A stretch of 64,000 bases of DNA, from assembly GCF_014712225.1 (NCBI RefSeq), contig NZ_JACXBW010000019.1:1-64000 (forward strand), given 5' to 3'. Positions 1 to 9,179 of this stretch are shown one piece after another. Made by a program: the position numbers and the translations under genes. A model generated the notes under the pieces. That model searched no databases. It was not told where the DNA came from and worked only from the letters and a program-made list of their open reading frames with translations. Positions within the stretch are counted from its first letter, which is position 1. Each line of letters begins with the position of its first letter. This DNA comes from Pseudarthrobacter sulfonivorans (GTDB lineage: Bacteria > Actinomycetota > Actinomycetes > Actinomycetales > Micrococcaceae).

Positions 1-9
1 GAGAGTCAT
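1..9 (-). CDS. 5' tip of a gene leaving the left edge
   Basis: Only the first three codons (Met-Thr-Leu) lie inside the window, read on the minus strand from position 9. They are called because an ideal Shine-Dalgarno sequence AAGGAG (plus-strand 16-21) sits 6 bases before the ATG. The product cannot be named from three codons. It follows the FadR-type regulator and the Cache protein on the same strand, though about 820 bases away, so it may be the first structural gene they control. That is inference. Confidence 0.5.
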
Positions 10-828
10 GGTTTTCTCCTTGTGTCTTGTTCAGGATGAGAGTCCTCGTGGCCTGGCGGCCGCAGCACCGAATACGAGTGAGGTGTGGTAATCCACTCAT
101 AAACAGGACAACCCGCCCTTTGACGCAACGGCAGGTTTGCTGCAGCTTTCCTGCAGGTGCCAAGCGCTGACCCGCCATCCCTCAATGGATGTTGCGGTCC
201 CGGCTTCGGACCTACTGGAGTGATGTCGATCACGTGATTCCCATGCAGATCAACCTACGGCATCTAAAGCATTTTATCTAGAATGATTTAGAGGTTTTTT
301 CGAGGAAACGGCGCTTCCGCATTAGCCGGTCGTGGGGGACGAGACATTGAGCGCATTTCGAATCCATCCGCAAGCAGTCCCTGCAGGCTAGTTGCCCGAC
401 CCCGATCATCCCGCGTGGGGTAGCAGATGACCAGCGTGCTTCACGCGGGGCTGACGAGCCATAACAAGGGATACCGCCGCCGAGGAGTCTTCTCGCGGGG
501 GGCGCAGAACGCCGAATATGCGAATCTGTCGGTTGGAGGCTGAGCCTGTTCCGGGCGTCCTCGTGCGCAGGCTCTACCCTCCAGGGCAAGGTCCAAACCG
601 AGTAAAAAATTCAATTTTGAATGTTTGTATAGGGGGTGCGCGGCTACTCGCCTGGAGAGCTTCCGCTGCGTTCCCATTCCTCGCGGCGGACAGCAACGTA
701 TGCAGCGGAGGAGACTATCGAGGCCCAAGCCCTATGCCAGTTGGTGAGCCGATCATTCTCGATAATCCATGTGCATGACTAGGACACCGTGATCGCCTGA
801 CTGCTTCTAACGAGGTCCTGCGTTGAGA
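10..828. other. Gap without a recognisable gene; short palindrome
   Basis: About 820 bases with no open frame that resembles a protein I know. The frames that exist are short, arginine- and proline-rich and lack ribosome sites. The only ordered element seen is the perfect 10-bp palindrome ATCACGTGAT at 229-238, about 220 bases upstream of the gene that starts at position 9. It could be a regulator site for that gene, but only one copy was found. Confidence 0.4.
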
Positions 829-1536
829 CTAGGTGCTGTAGATCAGGGAGAGTCCCATATGGGGGACATCCAAAGCCACTCGATGTTGGTTTGGCGCCCA
901 GGCTTTTATCCGCTCACCCACCAAGTATGTCCCCGAGTTACCTAGAATGACGCGGTCATCAGCATTGATTAGGGCGGCGTCCATTGGGATGACGCGCAGA
1001 TCGGGCATGATGAGCGGTTCCAAGTCCTTGATCCGAAGGTCACATCCAGATACGCCCAGAAACCGTCCATGGACGAAAAATGGGGCTGTGAACGACATAA
1101 TGTATTCGTCGACGCCGAGATGGTCGACATACGGACCCCACAGTGTTAGCTCCCCTGTCGAGGCGGCTGCGGAAAAAAAGGGCAGCTTCTCATAGTCGTA
1201 ATATCGATTACTGCCCGGAGTTCGGTCAGCGTCGAGCTTTTTCAATGCACCGGAGTCCCTTCGGAACCACCACTCGAAAACGCTTACGCCCTCCTCAACG
1301 GAGCCTGCATCGAAGAAGGTTCCAGCGCCAACAGCATAAGAATTTTTCTCCAAGAACTCCCATATGATTCCCTCCAGCCCAAGGAGTGCGGCCTTATCGA
1401 TCTTGCTCTTGTCGGCAAGATTTTGCTCGAGCAGCGAGGCGACGTTTTCGGTTAGTTTCTTGGCCTCAGTGGAGATGCCGCTTATCCAGGCAGCAAGGGC
1501 TTGGGCAACATTTTCGACATCCTTGTCGGTCGTCAT
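829..1536 (-). CDS. Soluble Cache (PDC-like) sensor-domain protein
   Basis: A 235-residue protein resembling the extracellular Cache/PDC ligand-binding fold of chemoreceptors and sensor kinases. An N-terminal helical part (about 1-60) is followed by the fold, with an aromatic-rich stretch YYDYEKLPFF near 125 and the strand pair around FFVHGRFLGVSGCDL near 170. No signal peptide or membrane segment is visible, so the domain would sit in the cytoplasm, which is odd for Cache. I chose the ATG at 1536 over one 18 codons upstream because the extra residues are unlike the family. It lies just downstream of a FadR-type regulator on the same strand and may be its ligand-sensing partner. That role is inference. 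Confidence 0.72.
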   Translation of the reverse strand: MTTDKDVENVAQALAAWISGISTEAKKLTENVASLLEQNLADKSKIDKAALLGLEGIIWEFLEKNSYAVGAGTFFDAGSVEEGVSVFEWWFRRDSGALKKLDADRTPGSNRYYDYEKLPFFSAAASTGELTLWGPYVDHLGVDEYIMSFTAPFFVHGRFLGVSGCDLRIKDLEPLIMPDLRVIPMDAALINADDRVILGNSGTYLVGERIKAWAPNQHRVALDVPHMGLSLIYST

Positions 1537-1632
1537 TGGCCATCCTGTGTTCGTCGGAACGAGTAAGTTTCGTGTTATTGGGTTGAACATTCAATGCTTA
1601 GCTTTACACGTCAGGTGCCCCGGCGAGGCAGA

Positions 1633-2538
1633 TCACTGTCCACTCTGACTATTTGCGGTGTAACTCAGGGTGAGTTTCGTGTCGATAAGGCGGAAGATGT
1701 TCCGTTTGATGTGTGCGTGTACAAGCTTCTGAGCTGTCTCGGGTTGGTCCTGAGCGACTGCCTGGACCAGCTCCAAGTGTTCAGCGGCTGCTGCTTCAGG
1801 GTCAGGGGGCACGCCTAAAGGACTCCATAGGAGCTGAACTGTTTCTTCCTGGAGCCGCATTTCTGCAGCAGTAAGCCTCGGGGATTGCGCCGCTACTGCC
1901 AACTCGAAGTGGAAGCGCGCGTCGGCAGGTGCACGCTCTTCTGGAGTGCCGGCCAAAACCAATGCCTCTGCGAGATCATGAAGGCGGTCGAAGTCATGTG
2001 GTACGGCGCGCTCACATGCCAAGCGAACCGTTGCGGCGGCTATAGCAATATGTTCGTCCCCGATATCGCGTATTTCGGAGACGGACGTGGAGAGAAACCA
2101 CTCCCGAATCACGTCGGTCTGGGGTGAAGGCTGCCTGACGACGAAGGTTCCTCCACTACGTCCCCTGCGAGTCTCCACGATTCCCTGCTCGCGCAGCCCG
2201 GCCAAGGCTTCCCGAAGGGTCAATAGGCCGACCCCAAACATATCCGAGAGAGCCGCCTCAGAGGGCAAGCGTTCACCGACTTTGAGGAGCCCGAGCGCGA
2301 TCCCCTTGAGAATTCTTTCCGCAACCGCCTCGGCCCTCTCGGTTTCTGGTAACGACCGATAGATCTGCGATTGTACTGCTGTCGAGGCCAAAATCTGCTC
2401 CGGATCTGTGGCTGTGGGTCTACTAATAATAGACAAACGGGACGGTCGCTTAGGAAAGTCGTCTTCCTGAGGTCTTAGGAGTGACGCATCCGGAGCTGCT
2501 GGCTGTCCTGATTGAACCGCTGTCGCCCCAAGTCGCAT
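1633..2538 (-). CDS. GntR/FadR-family transcriptional regulator
   Basis: A 301-residue GntR regulator of the FadR branch. A long N-terminal tail (about 1-65) precedes the winged helix-turn-helix at about 68-135, recognisable by GERLPSEAALSDMFGVG and LTLREALAGLREQGIVETRRG. An all-helical FCD effector domain fills roughly 155-290. FCD domains usually bind small organic acids, often through a metal. Family members normally have 220-250 residues, so the true start may be an internal codon; the first 50 residues look unstructured. It precedes the Cache-domain gene on the same strand by 96 bases and probably shares its transcript. Target and ligand are unknown. Confidence 0.85.
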   Translation of the reverse strand: MRLGATAVQSGQPAAPDASLLRPQEDDFPKRPSRLSIISRPTATDPEQILASTAVQSQIYRSLPETERAEAVAERILKGIALGLLKVGERLPSEAALSDMFGVGLLTLREALAGLREQGIVETRRGRSGGTFVVRQPSPQTDVIREWFLSTSVSEIRDIGDEHIAIAAATVRLACERAVPHDFDRLHDLAEALVLAGTPEERAPADARFHFELAVAAQSPRLTAAEMRLQEETVQLLWSPLGVPPDPEAAAAEHLELVQAVAQDQPETAQKLVHAHIKRNIFRLIDTKLTLSYTANSQSGQ

Positions 2539-2917
2539 GATTGATCTTTCTGAGAACCGTCCCAGGAGGGCTTGCCTGTCCTAGCTGAACTATGTCGAAC
2601 TTCTTGTGGCAATCCGGCATCTCATAGCCCCTTCATAATTCCGCCTCATGCGGGCCTGCCGCGTGCCGTTTGTTGCTACTACTCCTTCGTATAGTTAAAA
2701 CCGTCAATAAAAAGTGTATTACAACTCCATCTGGTCCACCATGATGGGTTCAATTGCACGTGTCGGTGCGGCCAGGAATTGCAGTGACGGGTCCAAGGGC
2801 TCGGCCGTGACAGCAGAAAGAGTCCGTCGCTTTGTTCGGGTTTCTGCTGTTGATGGAAGTTGCATGCGCGGTTACTGGAAGAGGGTGGCCACTGCAGTAT
2901 GAGACAAGGAGCGCTAA
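2539..2917. other. Upstream region between two divergent transcripts
   Basis: This 379-bp stretch separates the minus-strand GntR regulator from a small plus-strand gene. It should hold both promoters. An AT-rich patch around 2685-2720 is the likeliest promoter core for the plus-strand genes. I see no convincing palindrome and no open frame worth calling. Confidence 0.3.
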
Positions 2918-3163
2918 GTGATTGAGCAGATACTCGGACTGACCGGGGAGGCTTGGAGCCTCACCGACCGGCAGCGTGTCGACGATTGGGCTTATCTGCG
3001 ACGGGGGAGCCAGGTTGAAGTTTGGTCCGATGATTTGTTCCTTTACACGGGCTACGTGGATGACCACGACGACGGCCGGCTCTTATGGGTTATTGAAATC
3101 GGCATGGGCTGCCGTCGTCTTTTGGTTCGCGATGATGACCCCGTCACGCTTTATTTGATCTAA
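2918..3163 (+). CDS. Small protein of duplicated pair, type 1 (copy a)
   Basis: An 81-residue protein of unknown function starting at GTG, with AAGGAG six bases before it. It resembles the 71-residue protein encoded at 8773-8988: both have a short beta-rich pattern with a Gly-x-x-Val-x-(Val/Leu) turn, then a Tyr-x-Gly-(Tyr/Leu)-Val-Asp strand, an Asp/Gly turn, and an (I/L)xWV strand followed by a C-terminal strand pair. This suggests a small barrel such as an SH3-like fold. It precedes a second small gene whose paralogue also accompanies the other copy, so the two form a cassette. No signal peptide or metal motif is seen. Confidence 0.6.
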   Translation: MIEQILGLTGEAWSLTDRQRVDDWAYLRRGSQVEVWSDDLFLYTGYVDDHDDGRLLWVIEIGMGCRRLLVRDDDPVTLYLI

Positions 3164-3231
3164 AGCCATCGAACTTGCAGGAGGAGGGTCAGCAAGTTCG
3201 GGAAAATTCCCAAGGAAGGTAGCTGTTCGTC

Positions 3232-3441
3232 ATGCCTAGTAAGACCACGGAGCAGCTTGAAATTATCGTTACTCAACCCCATCAACTTCACGAGTTGCTG
3301 GACGAGGCAGAGGCATTGCTACGACATGTGCCTCAGCGAGCTGCAGGCATACTCGTCACCCGCCATGATCCCAACCGGTACACACTCATGCTGTGTGACA
3401 AGGTACCCTTCGGTGAAACTCGCGAGCAGGTTCTCGCCTGA
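3232..3441 (+). CDS. Small protein of duplicated pair, type 2 (copy a)
   Basis: A 69-residue protein of unknown function. It is clearly paralogous to the protein at 9180-9395: both share a helix ELLDEAEALLR / ELLNEAEALLR, then the strand motif VTRHDP-x-RYT and the tail VPFGET-x-EQ. The conserved His-Asp-Pro and the near-identical ends mark one family. Its own ribosome site is weak (GGAAGG about 12 bases before the ATG). It starts 68 bases after the type 1 small gene on the same strand and is probably co-transcribed with it. Confidence 0.65.
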   Translation: MPSKTTEQLEIIVTQPHQLHELLDEAEALLRHVPQRAAGILVTRHDPNRYTLMLCDKVPFGETREQVLA

Positions 3442-3737
3442 CGCTTTAGTTCGAGTGAAGCTATGAACGGCGTGTCCATGCACTTCGAAGAAACATCGGA
3501 ATGCCGCAGGTCAGGTGGTCCAGTATCAGGGATTGCCGACGCCCCCTGAATATGGGTGGGGCGCCCTGACGGTGCATCGAGTGCGGCGGTTGGATCTCAT
3601 TCGGCCCGGAGCAGCATGGGGAAGCAGGCAGTGAAAGCCACTCTAGGTTCTGGCAGGCCTGTGCCCACGAGGCCGTCCTAATCGGTTACGGTCTGCCTCC
3701 TCACTTGGGCTCCGACCGCCATGTCCTCGACGCTGGT
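3442..3737. other. Gap with no gene seen
   Basis: Just under 300 bases between the small-gene cassette and the decayed aldolase tail. No coding frame, hairpin or motif that I can support was found. Confidence 0.3.
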
Positions 3738-4130
3738 TTAGAAGCCGGCAACGATGCTGGCGCATGCCCTCTTGAACATCAGCGCGTCGGTGTCGAAGGT
3801 CACAAGCCGGACTCCATCGTCAGCAAAGGAACGGACCCGAGGCGAAGGGGGTCATTGATCGTTGGCATCGCCAAGACGGGAGACCAGGCCCTAGCGGCGG
3901 CCGTGACGCGTTCGAACGCGGCACGGACGCGCGCGCGTCCGGCATTCCGCTGTAACTGGCGCCGAGGCTCTGGCCCATGTCGCCGCTGCCGACGCCGACG
4001 GCATCCAGCCCGAGTGTGGCGCAGATTTCCTCGACCTCCTCCAGAATGGCGGGGTTCTCGACGAGGGCCCCCAGGTTCCCGCGGGGGCGTAGCGTGCGCT
4101 GCAACGGCGTCGCGGCTCGACGACCAAAAC
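3738..4130 (-). pseudogene. Broken HpcH/HpaI-type aldolase, C-terminal part only
   Basis: Reading the minus strand from about 4130 gives the phosphate/metal-site region of an HpcH/HpaI (class II 2-oxo acid) aldolase: ALVENPAILEEVEEICATLG then LDAVGVGSGDMGQSLGASY. The frame then breaks. PVLAMPTIND appears in one frame and RSFADDGVRLVTFDTDALMF followed by KRACASIVAGF and a stop (3738-3740) in another, so at least one or two frameshifts lie between about 3830 and 3960. These enzymes have about 250-270 residues. The N-terminal half, with the catalytic Arg and the beta strands before ENPA, is not recognisable upstream. It is a dead remnant, beside a dead transposase. Confidence 0.75.
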
Positions 4131-4262
4131 GTGTATAGCTTGGGCGTTTGTGCGTGATCGCCCGTGGGCAGAACCTAATGGCCATTGACAGGAGTCCCGG
4201 CCCGGGAGATCGCCTGCAGGTGGGCGTAAGCCGGTCCTTGGTGTCCAAGTACGCCGATCAGG

Positions 4263-4640
4263 ACAACTACTCGCCGGCACCCCCGGTGCCGTTGCCCGGC
4301 GCGGGGCTTCGGTGCTCACCGGGTTCGAGCACGTATCGAAGCGTGGTTGACCGATGACCAGCGCCGGAACCGCAAGCCACGGAATACGGCCAAACGTGTC
4401 TTTGGCCGACTCGTGGATGAGCACGGTTTTATCGTGACGTATTCCCCGGTGCAGCGGTTCGTGAAGAAATGGACGGCCCGGAACAGGATCGGGTTTCACC
4501 GAATTGGTGCGGCCCGCCGGGACCGCGCAGGTGGATTTCGGGGCCGCACCGAGGCATCTGGTCTTCGACAACGCCACCGGCATTGGGCGGCGGGTGGGCG
4601 CCAAGGCCGTGGGGTCAAAACTCTTGGGGGCGTTCAAACA
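4263..4640 (+). pseudogene. IS21-family transposase (istA) remnant
   Basis: A degraded IstA-like transposase. Frame 1 reads ARIEAWLTDDQRRNRKPRNT then AKRVFGRLVDEHGF and YSPVQRFVKKW, the N-terminal helix-turn-helix/connector region of IS21 transposases. After a frameshift near 4490 the next frame reads TELVRPAGTAQVDFGAA, the signature around the first catalytic Asp, then skips to RHLVFDNATGIGRRV. The core between the Asp motif and that segment is deleted, and the rest of istA and the helper istB are missing. No terminal inverted repeats were found. It marks past insertion activity in this region. Confidence 0.75.
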
Positions 4641-4768
4641 TGCCGACGCCACAGCCTTAGGACGAATTGCTCTGCTATGCCAAGGGCGGTATAACAAAAC
4701 GAACGCATCCGCCTAGCCGCTGAACGCATAGCAATTAGAGCACTTTGGCAGGGGCACCCAGACAGGGT

Positions 4769-5035
4769 TCATTCATCCGGAGTCTTAACTCGCGGAACTG
4801 ACACTCCCGCTATGACAAGCCGCGCAAACGAGGCCAGAGATACGGCTGCCCAGACTCCCTCAAGGAGAAGAAAGCCCCATTGTCTACCAAAGAATGCATC
4901 TACCGCAAGGATTCCGGATCCAAACAGGTTCAAAACGAGAAAGTTCTTTGATTTTGCTTCCATCCAGCCAAGTTGGCAGCAGATAAAACCTGCCAGAACT
5001 AGGAGGGATCCAGCAATTTGAACGGCGACACCCAT
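4769..5035 (-). CDS. CBU_0592-like small membrane protein
   Basis: An 88-residue protein with three hydrophobic segments (about 5-23, 30-50 and 53-75) and the family pattern Q-x-x-GS-x-L-x-LAGF, then LNLFGSGILAVDAF and WGFLLLEGVWAAVSL. This matches the CBU_0592-like family of small inner-membrane proteins of unknown function. The family often accompanies transporters or permease-like genes, but here it stands alone between the dead transposase and the protease region. The ATG at 5035 has an AGGAG-like sequence a few bases upstream. Confidence 0.75.
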   Translation of the reverse strand: MGVAVQIAGSLLVLAGFICCQLGWMEAKSKNFLVLNLFGSGILAVDAFFGRQWGFLLLEGVWAAVSLASFARLVIAGVSVPRVKTPDE

Positions 5036-5559
5036 TAGTCATCTCCTTTGAGCGTCGTCGTCAGTCCGGGTACGGCGCGTCTCGTCCGGGGAAACTCAAT
5101 TGGAGTCCAGCAACGAACTCTAATCCAGGTACGCAAAAACGTCGAGCCCTGGGTGGTGCTGCGATTTTATTCGTCGACCGGCCGGTGGACCAGCAGTAGT
5201 TTGAGCGTGTAATTCTCTGCGCGACCGCTACGTCATCACCCTGCCAGGCGCACGACTTGACGGCCGGGTTGCGGCGGCGATGGCAGTGGCACTGGATGCT
5301 CTCCAATCCCGCTAGTTCTGCCAAGGGGTTAGGAAGACACCCCCGCCACCCTTCAAGCGGCGTCGGAACGCGGCCGGCTCTATTGCTGGACGTCGCCGTC
5401 GAGGTGGCGGAGGGTTCCAAGCCGTAGCTTGGCCAGTTCGATATCGGTGGACTTGACCGCCGCTTTGTGGGGCCCGCTCGGGGAGCGAGCAGCTGCAGCC
5501 TAGCCTGTCGTGGGAAGCGTCCGCCAACGAATGCCGTACACAGCCGGCGCCGGGATATC
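5036..5559. other. Gap with no supported gene
   Basis: About 520 bases between the small membrane protein and the 3' end of the protease gene. Open frames here run through the protease end in the wrong frame and are not protein-like. A minus-strand stretch near 5400-5465 reads like the last two dozen residues of a helical protein (KSTDIELAKLRLGTLRHLDG), which could be another decayed gene tail, but I cannot identify it. Confidence 0.3.
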
Positions 5560-7308
5560 TCAGTCCACCGCCTTGTCCGCGTCGAGGATGCCCTCGCCGT
5601 ACAGGCCGTTGTTATCGGTCGTCCCTTCGCAGGTCGCGTTCCAGTCCGGCGTCCGCCCCTCGGCGGTGTAGTCCTCCACACCGCCGACCGGGCAGGCGTG
5701 GTCGGCCGCCGTCCCCAACATCACGCGGGCCACGGTCTCCGGGTCGAGGGCGTATCCGCCATGATCGGTGGACTTGCCCCGCTCCTGGATGATCAGCGCC
5801 GCGACGCCGACGACGTGCGGCGACGCCATCGAGGTGCCCTGCAGGTACGTGTAGAAGCCGCACCTTCCGTGGTCGCAGTACTTGACCGAGAAGCCGTCGA
5901 CCGGGTTGCCCTCAGGGTCGGCCAGACCCTGCTCGATCGCCGCCTGGAGCGGATACGACGAGAGGATGAGGTTCCCAGGGGTCTGAGACTGCGGCGTCCC
6001 GAAGTAGTCCCGGAACCAGCCACCCGGGGCGGCGATCTCGACGTCACCGAACCCGTAGTTGGAGTAGTCAGCCTTGGTCCCCGACGGACCGACCGACGAC
6101 ACGCTGATCACCTGCGGAGCCTCGCTGGGCAGGTTGAGGCAGGTGTTCTTCACGACCCGCGGCTGGGCGGTGTTCGGCGGGTAGTCCGGGCTGGTCGCGT
6201 CGCTGCGGGTCGGTGCGGCCAGGTCGGTGTGCTCGTTACCGGCGGCCGCGACCAGGGTCACGCCGCGGTCGGAAGCGTACTCCACCGCGCCCAGCACCAG
6301 TTCGCTGATGAGCCGCTGCTCGGTCAGCTGCGCGTCGCTCACGGTGCCGCTGACGTACTCGTCGGGCGACGTGCAGTTATAGAGCCACGGGTCGGTGTAG
6401 AAGCTCATGTTCACGACGTCGAGGCGGATGTCCCCCGAGTACACGAGCGCCTTGACCGTCTCGTACAGGAAGAAGTAGCCGGAGTCCTGTCCTGCGCGCA
6501 CGTTCACCAGGGTCGCGTCGGGAGCCACCCCGCCGATGCCGAACTCGTTGTCGGCCGCGGCTACGATGCCGGCCACGTGCGTTCCGTGCCCGTCGTTGTC
6601 GACGTTCGCGGGGTCCTTGCAGTCCTTGTACTCGCAGGGTCCGTCGATGTCCGGGATGTCGGTGGTGAAGTTCCGCGACCGCTTCGCGTCGAAGTTGGGC
6701 GCGATGTCGGGGTGCCGGGCGTCGATCCCCGTGTCCATGATGCCCACGTCGACACCCTTGCCTGTCGCCTCCTCCCAGGCGCCGTCGGGCGTCGCGCCGA
6801 TCATCTCCATGTCCCACTGAAGGTCGGACAGCGGCTCGGCGAGGGGCCCGGGCGTGGACGGGCTCCCGGCTTTCCCGGGGCGGCTCGCCTGCGCCCGTTC
6901 GGTAGCGTCGACCCGCTCACCGGCGTAGTGGTGCGGCATCCCCTGCCGGCTCACACCGACGGAGTGGTTCCGGGCGGCACCGCGGATGCCGGTACCGGCC
7001 CGAACCTTGTCCATGAATGCGCCGTCGGGGGCCGTGACCAGGGCGAGACCGATCTGGGAGGTAACGTCCTCCACTGTTCCGCCGGCGGCCTCGATCGCGG
7101 CGGTGGCGGCTTCGGGAGTGCCACTGAAGGAGACGACGAACTTGCCCCCGGCCGCCGTTGATCCGCCCTGTCTCGCGGCTTCGTCCGCGGCCCCGGTTGC
7201 TGCTGTCGGGGATGCGACCACGGCCGTGAAGGCGGTGGCGGCAGGCCCGGCCGGAAGGACTAGCGCCGCGGCAGCGAGACAGGCGACGAGCGGGAATTTT
7301 TTCTTCAT
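5560..7308 (-). CDS. Secreted subtilisin-like serine protease (S8)
   Basis: A 582-residue secreted peptidase. Residues 1-28 form a Sec signal peptide (KKKFP then a hydrophobic Ala/Leu core). About 55-125 is an I9-like propeptide that should fold the enzyme and be cut off. The S8 catalytic domain follows with the complete triad: Asp192 in VGIMDTGID, His241 in NDGHGTHVAGIV, Ser493 in LQGTSMASPHVVG; the oxyanion Asn is in VAAAGNEH near 358. Several Cys (225, 230, 390, 478, 483, 540, 560) could form disulfides. The ATG at 7308 is preferred to a much longer frame because it begins the signal peptide and has GGAG seven bases upstream. It has no operon partner. Confidence 0.92.
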   Translation of the reverse strand: MKKKFPLVACLAAAALVLPAGPAATAFTAVVASPTAATGAADEAARQGGSTAAGGKFVVSFSGTPEAATAAIEAAGGTVEDVTSQIGLALVTAPDGAFMDKVRAGTGIRGAARNHSVGVSRQGMPHHYAGERVDATERAQASRPGKAGSPSTPGPLAEPLSDLQWDMEMIGATPDGAWEEATGKGVDVGIMDTGIDARHPDIAPNFDAKRSRNFTTDIPDIDGPCEYKDCKDPANVDNDGHGTHVAGIVAAADNEFGIGGVAPDATLVNVRAGQDSGYFFLYETVKALVYSGDIRLDVVNMSFYTDPWLYNCTSPDEYVSGTVSDAQLTEQRLISELVLGAVEYASDRGVTLVAAAGNEHTDLAAPTRSDATSPDYPPNTAQPRVVKNTCLNLPSEAPQVISVSSVGPSGTKADYSNYGFGDVEIAAPGGWFRDYFGTPQSQTPGNLILSSYPLQAAIEQGLADPEGNPVDGFSVKYCDHGRCGFYTYLQGTSMASPHVVGVAALIIQERGKSTDHGGYALDPETVARVMLGTAADHACPVGGVEDYTAEGRTPDWNATCEGTTDNNGLYGEGILDADKAVD

Positions 7309-8251
7309 CTGGGTACTCCGGTTGGCGCCCTTGACGGGCCGGATAAGGAGCCTCGCGAGAGGCAATAAATTCGGAAACGTCGGGCCAAGACTATGCCTGC
7401 GGAGCAACGATGTCGCCGTGAAGTGCCCCCTATTCCGCCCCCTATTTTTCCCCCCAACGCGAACCCCTTTGGCTAGGACCGAGCCATGAACCAGGCGGAC
7501 CACGGCGATGCAAACCAGTACCGCGAAAGGACGGTGGTGCTGGCCATCCGGAAGGTTGCCGACGGCGGCGCCCTGCAGAGGGGGCCCCGCTGCTGCCGAT
7601 GCCGCACCTGGGTGCTCGGCGCCTGGGGCTCGACCTGGACAACGCCACTCAGGCCAACGTCCAGGGCGTGCGTGTGCTGGCTGGCCGTGTGGAGGGCCCA
7701 AGGCCAGACGCTCTCTTGTCTTGGTCGCGTCCGCGCTGACCCGCAACGGGAAGCACATCCAATGTTCTTGAGCTTGTCTCGGGCGGCACGTTCGTTTCCC
7801 ATCGGCGGCCGCCGTCGGCTTCTTATTGCTTTACCGTCTGGGACGGCCCGTGGCTTAGTGCTCGGCCAGGGCCGGCGATTGACGGGCGCCCCGCAATCTT
7901 GCGTTGGTAAATAAAATGCCGAACTGGGGCTGATATTACCGACCGTTCTAAAGTGTGGTCGAACCTATTCGAAAGGAGAGTTCCTCCTATTCGTTCGTAC
8001 CTAGAGGATGAATATCACCCCGCGAGGTTCCATCTGACGCCTACGGTCGATGACCAAATCAACGGCGAAAAATCATGACCGGCGTCACGTCAGTGAAGGG
8101 AGCCAAACACCGCGGATGTAAGAGGCTGATGTGCTGTCCTTCCCAACGGGGACAACAGCCAAGTTCGGAACCCATGACTACGCAATGACGTTTTTCTCCG
8201 GCCACTGCTCCTTCGCATCCTAAAAGGCCGGACAGACTGAAAGGAAAGCTC
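7309..8251. other. Long gap with no supported gene
   Basis: About 940 bases between the protease start and the zinc-ribbon gene. It contains the protease promoter region, with C-rich runs near 7425-7455. Frames on both strands at 7440-7910 overlap one another, have no ribosome sites and match nothing I know. A strong ribosome-site-like AAAGGAGAG near 7970-7980 is not followed by a usable frame; the nearest ATG gives nine codons. It may hold eroded coding sequence. Confidence 0.3.
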
Positions 8252-8587
8252 ATGATTCTTAAGGAAAATTCGTTCGAACGGCTCATTTTCAATTGCACTG
8301 GTTGTGACCATGCCTGGGTGGCCGACTATGACATCCAGCACGTCGAGGACGGTCACGGGCACGAGCGGGACTATTTCTTTCGCGCCCAGGTGCACTGCCC
8401 GGATCCCACCGGACTAGGGGAAACGACATGCCCGCGCTGCGGCCGTGCGTCCATCCTTGCCCGCCGCAGCGACCGACCAACCGATCGAGCGGTCACGAAC
8501 AAGGCACCGGAGGGGCAGATCGAAATTCCCACCCCTGACCATGCCACTGCACAAGCCTCGGCACCGCTGCTCGCTGCCCTGCCATAG
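8252..8587 (+). CDS. Small zinc-ribbon protein of unknown function
   Basis: A 111-residue protein with a likely zinc ribbon: the first knuckle Cys-Thr-Gly-Cys (residues 15-18, FNCTGCDHAW) and the second Cys-Pro-Arg-Cys-Gly (about 62-66), separated by an acidic, His-rich stretch HVEDGHGHERDYF. The last 35 residues look disordered. An AAAGGAAAG ribosome site precedes the ATG. It has no recognisable enzyme domain and could bind nucleic acid or protein. It is convergent with the second copy of the small-gene pair on the opposite strand. Confidence 0.6.
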   Translation: MILKENSFERLIFNCTGCDHAWVADYDIQHVEDGHGHERDYFFRAQVHCPDPTGLGETTCPRCGRASILARRSDRPTDRAVTNKAPEGQIEIPTPDHATAQASAPLLAALP

Positions 8588-8772
8588 CCACCGCAAGCCA
8601 TAGATCCAAAGGACCCCGCGGGGCCACAGCACACTATTTTCCCGCGGCCCACTGAGCGTAGGCGATAAGCCAGACTTCTGCTGTTCCGCAACGAGGCATT
8701 CCGCTAACTGGCATGGCAGTTAGCCAGCCTCCGGTCCTGAACCGGTGACATTCACCAGAACACCGTTTTCGG

Positions 8773-8988
8773 TCATGATGCGGCCAGTTGTAGTTCGTAG
8801 CCATCCTGAATGTGGAACAGGCGGCGGCCATCAACAGGGTCGTGGACCCAAATGATGTCGCCATCCGCTGTCCGGGCGTCTACTAGTCCGACATACTGTG
8901 GGCGCCCGCTGCCGACCAGCTGCACCTTGTCGCCAACCTGGACGTTATCCCAGCCGGACCCTCCCGCTCGATTCATCCCTGAAGTCAC
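8773..8988 (-). CDS. Small protein of duplicated pair, type 1 (copy b)
   Basis: A 71-residue protein of unknown function, started at GTG (8988), which has GAGGAG at good spacing. It shows the same strand pattern as the protein at 2918-3163 (Gly-Asp-Lys-Val-x-Leu, YVGLVDA, DIIWVHDP, then a C-terminal strand pair) and is taken as its paralogue. Similarity is moderate, so a shared small-barrel family is likely rather than certain. Here it follows the type 2 gene, the reverse of the order in copy a. Confidence 0.55.
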   Translation of the reverse strand: MTSGMNRAGGSGWDNVQVGDKVQLVGSGRPQYVGLVDARTADGDIIWVHDPVDGRRLFHIQDGYELQLAAS

Positions 8989-9179
8989 TATTCACTCCTC
9001 GTTGTTTGTTCAGCAGCAGCATCTAATGGACTGACTCGCACTCAGGCTGAAACTTGACTGTTTTGAGTTCGATAAGACGGCTCAAGGGGCGGACGGAACT
9101 CAGGCCGGCCCCGCGTGTCCGTAGGAGGGAGCCATTGTTGCCGCACGGACCAAACTGGTAGCGAGGCCCGCGACGACGG

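Noticed and set aside
278..589. 103-residue minus-strand frame near the left edge
   Set aside because: It has clustered Cys and basic residues near its end but no ribosome site and no family resemblance; kept as part of an unassigned gap.
5467..7161. 564-residue open frame on the plus strand
   Set aside because: It is antisense to the S8 protease, whose full catalytic triad and signal peptide are intact; the plus-strand product is Arg/Val-rich with no domain.
7486..7914. Possible gene in the long gap after the protease
   Set aside because: Several overlapping frames on both strands, none with a ribosome site, motif or consistent codon pattern.
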